DNA of 64,000 nt, from NCBI RefSeq assembly GCF_001640805.2, contig NC_066850.1, positions 153,589 to 217,588 of the forward strand, in the 5' to 3' direction. Source of the stretch: Lates calcarifer. Taxonomy: Eukaryota > Chordata > Actinopteri > Centropomidae. The notes under the pieces were generated by a model, which was not told the origin of the DNA, did not search any database, and saw only the letters and a program-made list of their open reading frames with translations. How positions within the stretch are numbered: the stretch's first letter is position 1; every line of letters starts with the position of its first letter. This document shows positions 46,735 to 64,000 of this stretch, one piece after another. The position numbers and the translations under genes were made by a program.

Positions 46735-48360
46735 CTGTATTAAAGTGGAGCTTTAAGAACAAAAGAAACATCATGAGACAAAGTGTGTGACGCCATTTTA
46801 ACTCTGTCCCATTCAAAACTCCCTTTGGATTTTCAGTATTTTTAGAGCAGACGCTCTTTAACCTAAAGATCCTCTAAGACTTTCAGTGTTCAGTTTATTA
46901 AGAACACCTGAGTAAGTAAATCCTCAGTTTAGAGACCCACAGGTGTTGCTAATATCTTGTCTGTTGGTATAAATGGTGTAAACAAATTATTCATAAAAAC
47001 TATGAAACGACATTTTTAAATTAAGCCTGAAAAAACTTTAGTGGCCATATATTCCTTAATATGTTATTAATGTAAAAAGACTCAAATTAAACCCTTTAAA
47101 AACGCCTTAATTTATGGTGATAATAATAATAATAATATTAACGTTATTAATCCTTATTTTTAATGACTTTTAGAATAAATTGACATCAATCGTTTAATTC
47201 TTCACTGTGGGAAAATTCAGGAATAATTTTCATGTTATTTAATAAAAACAGAAAATTCAATCAAATATATTTAAATCCATTAATTGAACCCACGGACTGA
47301 ACCTCTGAATTTAAACCTTGAATAAGTCTTTGACCTGGTGATGTGATTTAACAGATTTTATTTGGTTTTCATTGATTAAAATCTGATGAAATATCTGACA
47401 GAAACTTATTAAACCTTAAAGTCAGAATTAAAGGGAGAGTTATAAAAGTCCACGTCATTAATTAATGAACACGTTTAAATGGTCGATGTTTTCAGAGCTG
47501 AGTTTGATTAAAAATTAAAGATGAATATTGTTTAATAATCATTTTCCTCCGGCGCCGCCATCAGGACAAACACCCGTCTCTGTTATAATTATCAGGTTAT
47601 TATAGTGAACGGGACTGACCGCTGGTCAACTCGTATCCGAACACTGTAGGCTGCCCCGTGGTGGAGCAGTTCCACCTCTCGTGTCTGAACTGGCTCTGAC
47701 ACTCGCTGATCGCCAGCCGGGCTCCGTCCTGAATGCTCGGCAGCAGGAACGGCTTCCTCCGGCACAGCTCCCGCTGCCGGGGGCTCAGAGGAAGGTTAGC
47801 GCAGCCCAGCTTCTCCGGTACTCCCGCCGCGGTCACACCCAGCCACCTGCAGAAAACACCGGCGGTTACTGTCCCGCTGAGGAGGAGGAAGGAGCACCAG
47901 ACTCCGTTGGAAAACCATCTGTTTTTAACTTGTTGGCTGTTTGAGAGTAAAACACGCTGAAACCAACAACACTGAAGGGGAAATCAAAACCAGCAGAACA
48001 CGGTTTAAATTTCGCCTGCATCTAAATGAGTGAAGTCACTGACATTCACCGTTTCACCGAAAATATATGAGCCGAATTAAAGAGCGGGTCATGAGGCTGC
48101 AGAGGATTATTATATTTGTTATATTTTACAGGCTGAATCTATAATCGATTAACAATAAATGTATTGATTTGCGTTAAGCCTTCAGGCATTGTTTCACCCA
48201 GAACGGAACATCTGTGGAACCTCTGGATTTATTCAGATAAAATCAGATTTGTGTTTTTCTCTGTTTACTGAAGGAAAACACTGAAAAACAGAGAAACAGC
48301 TGCAGCGAATTAACGAGCAGCTTCCAGATGATTCACTGAGTGAGGATCAGTTTGTCTGAT

Positions 48361-48438
<78 letters not shown>

Positions 48439-49751
48439 CACAGGTGAACATGAACTTTTTTAAATTAGATTTGGTTCAGTGAATCACGTCAACAAACTGA
48501 AAAATACTTTTTGACTGAAAAACGATCCAGAACTAAACTCGGATTTTATTTGTCCAGGTTCAGTTTCTGTGGGTTTTATTCAAACCGAATTAAAGTGGGT
48601 GGGCGTGAAATTGTCCGTTTTTTCAATGGAATTTGGTTTGAGCCATGAACAAAGAGCCTGAAGGTGCTCATGCTTTCAGCTGACAGAGCCCAAATTAATT
48701 TCCATAAAACCTCAAGTATTCACTTCCGCGCCTCAGCTGCTGGTGTCTGTAGAAAAGGAATTTTAAAAAGAGCCAAATAAAAAGCTGGATTTTATTCAGC
48801 TGCTAACACGTGTTGTGGAGTTTAATGAAGCCGAACTGAAGAATAAATCTAATCACTCACTGAGTTTCATCTGAAGTAGCTTAGATTAAACAGATACACC
48901 GAGACGCCTTAAATTCACTGTTTTGTTAATGGAGTTTGGTTGAATTTGCTCCGCAAGTTTAACTGAAGAAACCCGACGCGTTCCAGCTCAAATCCCGCGA
49001 ACAAACAATTTGAGGCGCTGGTACTGGATCTACAGGACACCGTGGAAATCCTGGACTTATTTCAGTCATATTCCAGCTCGGTTCAGATGACTCTGTTCCA
49101 GGATGTAGATAAGGAAGAGTTCCGAACAGCGATAGATGGTTCCAAATAATAAGCTGGTGTTTTATTTTAAACAGAGCAGTTTTATGGATGTAATCTGCGC
49201 CGAATTGTAAAGTGAGTCTCTTCACACCAGAAGCTTCACTGAATAATTCCTGCTGCAGTGTTAGCCTCAGCAGATGAGCAGGAAACTCTTAAATTGACAG
49301 TTTTGTTAACGGAGTTTAGTTTTTGTTTTCTGCGTAAAACCGGTGTTCAGCTCAGATCCTGGTATCAGACTTTAACCTGGATCCAGCTGAACTTTACTGG
49401 GTTCATTCTGCTTTTATTTCCAATAAATCACACGTTTTATTCTTATTATTCGTTTTTCTGGTAAAAGACTGAATGAACCAGAATAAACATCTGATATTTC
49501 ATAACTGTATAATATCTAGTCTTCGCCAGATTAAAGGCCGAGGGTGGCCGCTGTGGATCGGGTACTAAACTGTGTCTGAGACGGTGAATACTGGAGCAGA
49601 TATACAGAGGAAACTTAAATCGACCATTTCTTGAACGGAGTCTGGTGTTGTATACTCACATCCAGCTGGCCCTGCAGCAGAGCGGACACACGGAGACCAG
49701 CAGCAGGGTCAGAGTGCACATGTGTCGGACTCCACTGATCCGTCTCTCCAT
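45078..49751 (-). CDS. wnt16: Wnt16 secreted signalling protein
   Basis: Four exons, 49660-49751, 47620-47846, 46047-46336 and 45078-45536, join in phases 2, 1 and 0 to give 355 residues, near the 365 of human WNT16. Exon 1 gives a leader with core [15 protein letters not shown]. Exons 2-3 hold the N-terminal Wnt domain ([43 protein letters not shown]). Exon 4 has [10 protein letters not shown], whose Ser is the palmitoleoylation site in Wnts, then the Cys-rich C-terminus [17 protein letters not shown] (here GIAG), [13 protein letters not shown], and the end [10 protein letters not shown] typical of Wnt16. It acts through Frizzled receptors. It lies downstream of cped1 on the same strand, as in mammals. 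The sequence around the stop contains an AATAAA. Confidence 0.95.
45537..46046. other. wnt16 intron 3
   Basis: No feature beyond the splice sites. Confidence 0.7.
46337..47619. other. wnt16 intron 2 with a (GT)n microsatellite
   Basis: A long (GT)n run occupies about 46684-46733. The rest is A/T-rich and shows nothing else. Confidence 0.7.
47847..49659. other. wnt16 intron 1 with (TC)n-(GT)n microsatellites
   Basis: (TC)n at about 48365-48405 is followed by (GT)n to 48434. Between about 48540 and 49650 the phrases 'gagtttggttt' and 'ttaaattcactgttttgttaa' recur with variation, suggesting an old tandem or homologous duplication. No exon is seen. Confidence 0.5.
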
Positions 49752-52143
49752 GACCTCTTCATCTATCTGAGCCTCCGGGCCGGAGTCCCAGTCTCATACT
49801 AAAACCCGGTCCAGGAGCAGATTCGTTGGTCCCGGTCTCGGTCCATTAACGATCCTCCAGTGAGGCGGCGGCCCCCTCCCCGCTGTCTGGCTCTGACTAT
49901 CGGTGAAGACCCGTACGAAAAACCTCCTGCAGGATCCTGATCCGCCTCACCCAAGTTTTTATTCTGCGGGAGAAGACGCAGGACGAACCGGACCAGTCCG
50001 AGTCCCGGAGAATCCTCATTGGATATTCAGCAGCTGACGTCAGAGCTGGACTCCAATTGGACGGAAGGATCAAGACAAACCGCCGACTGTTTATGTGCCG
50101 CGTGAGATTATTAAAAATAGTAATAGATTACATCAGAGGACTGAAAAGTAATAGATTTCTGAACAGAGTTTGGTTTGAGATTAAATTTACCACAAACAGA
50201 GACAGTTACAGGTCAGCGTTTTAATAAAATGTAAAAATAAAACCATCTTTTTTTCATTTTAACCTAAAAATAAATCATATAGAGTTTTCAGTCTCATCAG
50301 ACTTTAAGATTAACCCTAACCCTTTTCATCTATTCCTCCTTAAATCTGAGTGAAACCTGTGGTAAATAAAAAATAAACATGTCACTTTTCTGACAAAGGA
50401 TTTATTAAAATGTTAAAGTTACACTTTTATTTTCTTTAAAAAGGTGAACGAGTGAAAGTTTGAAGTAGAAAAAACAGATACAAAGTCAGATGACTGACAG
50501 AGAAATAAAAAACAGATTTCACAGTAGTTAAAGATAAAATGTGTTTTCAGAGAGAATTATAACATTCATATAAATATTCATAGAATCTATTTGTCCAGCA
50601 TGTAAACATGAGATAAAGGCACAATAAACATCTGTAGAAAAATATAGAAAATATAAGCAGAGGATCAAATATAAGACGTTTCATTCACATGATAAACAGA
50701 GTTATCATCGAGTCTTTGGCTTTAATACGACGTCAGTGACTGAGGTATGTAGAAATATAAATATACACAGAGGAGCTGGTCTGAGTTAGCGATCAATGAC
50801 ATTAGTTATTGAATAATTATCAGTTATTAACTTCAGATACAACACAGGAGTTTAGCTGGGCACAGATACAGAGAAACTGTTGAACCACAGGAACCAAATT
50901 TTTTGGATTAAAGACTGCTTAGTACACATCACAACTAGTAACAGGAACTAATTAGTGTGCTTCGAAAACTAGCTATTATGCAACAGACACTCCTTATATG
51001 TCAGAAACTAGTTAATATGCAACAGAAACCTGGGGTGTTTGGTAAAACTAGTTAGTGCCCTTTAGAAATGAGGTGGTGAAAACTAAATACTGTACTTAAA
51101 TAGAAAATGTGCATTAGAAAAAAGTAGGTGCCGACTAAACTGTAGCCGTGGTTTAAACTAACCTTCCTGTAGTTGTGGTTTATGCTAATCTGACTGTAGC
51201 CGTGGTCGAAGCTAACCTGACTGTAGCTGTGGTTTAAGATAACCTGACTGTAGCTGTGGTTTATACTAATCTGACTGTAGCTGTGGTTTATACTAATTGA
51301 CTGTAGCTGTGGTCGAAGCTAACCTGACTGTAGCTGTGGTTTATACTAACCTGACTGTAGCTGTGGTTTAAGATAACCTGACTGTAGCTGTGGTTTAAGA
51401 TAACCTGACTGTAGCTGTGGTTTAAGATAACCTGACTGTAGCTGTGGTTTAAGATAGTCTGACTGTAGCTGTGGTCGAAGCTAACCTGACTGTAGCTGTG
51501 GTTTATACTAATCTGACTGTAGCTGTAGTTTAAGATAACCTGACTGTAGCTGTGGTTTATACTAATCTGACTGTAGCTGTGGTTTAAGATAACCTGACTG
51601 TAGCTGTGGTTTATACTAATCTGACTGTAGCTGTGGTCGAAGCTAACCTGGACTCAGAGGAAGAGATCTTATATCTCAGTGGGACCTTCCTGCATCAATA
51701 AAGGATCAGTGAATTAATAAAACCTTTTTGCAGTAACTAGCTGTACGTGCATGTGTAACTGGGGTTAGGGTTAGGATTAAAAACAAGCTGCTGAGCAGAG
51801 AATCACTGGAGTTCATGAGAAAGAATCTGCTGCTTCTCCTGCACACAAGAAAATATCTAATTTTCCCTGGACTCCTTAAAAACTCCTGGAATTTGATTTT
51901 TATTTTTGTTGTCATGTCAAAGGTTCGTTGGTGCTGAAATCACAAGATAAATGTGTGATCCTGAGGAAATAAAGACAGACCATCTTTGTGTCCTGAAGAG
52001 GAAAAGTGGAAAGAGTTCATCTCTCTTTTTCTTCTTTCTCTTTCCTCATTATTTGTTTTTTACTCCTCTGTCTACCCCCACCCCCCCACCCCCAACAGGT
52101 GAGTCTAACTACAGGACTCACCTGTACTCCCTCTCTCAGGTGT
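49752..52143. other. Intergenic: wnt16 promoter side and cped1 3' flank
   Basis: The first 300 bp are G/C-rich with CpGs and are the likely wnt16 promoter. Most of the rest is A/T-rich. The 27-bp minisatellite at 51137-51651 is listed separately. Confidence 0.6.
51137..51651. repeat. 27-bp minisatellite, about 19 units
   Basis: The unit is of the form TGACTGTAGCTGTGGTTTAA followed by GATAACC, varying to TATACTAATC or CGAAGCTAACC. Variant units are interspersed, so higher-order units may exist. There are no unique spacers, so it is not CRISPR-like. Confidence 0.9.
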
Positions 52144-63924
<11,781 letters not shown>

Positions 63925-64000
63925 CTGAGGGGGAGCGAGGGCTTAATAATCAATAATCAATGATTTGACACTGTCAGTGATCAAAGTAAACAGGTATGAC

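Noticed and set aside
51137..51651. CRISPR-like array
   Set aside because: The units are contiguous with no unique spacers, and the DNA is vertebrate. It is a minisatellite.

Overview
The window looks like nuclear DNA of a ray-finned fish, most likely a percomorph teleost. The evidence is compact vertebrate genes with GT-AG introns, L2-type LINE and hAT remnants, many CA/GT microsatellites, and vertebrate-only families (stabilin-2, Wnt16, CPED1, ecto-ADP-ribosyltransferase). I could not name the species. All exon borders were read by eye from splice consensus, reading-frame phase and family resemblance, without any search.

Layout: (1) 1-15.3 kb is the left unit of a recent tandem duplication. 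It has an apparently intact two-domain secreted trypsin-family protease (+, 2609-6259). This is followed by a broken, scrambled stab2 pseudogene (-, 6735-12389) carrying a hAT-type MITE and an unidentified two-ORF insert (10079-11255), then an LTR-like segment and a secreted ADP-ribosyltransferase gene (+, 13782-15107). (2) 15.3-24.7 kb is the right unit. Here the protease is a pseudogene (16659-19312) while stab2 is the complete copy. (3) stab2 spans 19871-41006 on the minus strand. I reconstructed 69 coding exons, about 2,556 codons, close to the known length of stabilin-2. It is continuous except for two single-base shifts in adjacent exons of fas1 domain 2. An L2 LINE sits in intron 3. (4) 41-45 kb is mostly intergenic, with a CRE/CCAAT promoter-like site and two small ORF candidates. 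(5) wnt16 (-, four exons, 45078-49751). (6) The 3' half of cped1 (-, 52144 to beyond the right edge), upstream of wnt16 in the same orientation as in mammals.

The genes do not form one pathway. stab2 is an endothelial scavenger receptor for hyaluronan and other ligands, wnt16 a secreted signal, and cped1 a predicted cadherin-like/PC-esterase protein. The protease and ADP-ribosyltransferase are secreted enzymes in the duplicated, fast-changing part. The most striking features are the reciprocal decay of the two units, the unidentified two-ORF insert, the ladder of copied splice acceptors before stab2 exon 22, and the ADP-ribosyltransferase with a Gln in its catalytic signature.
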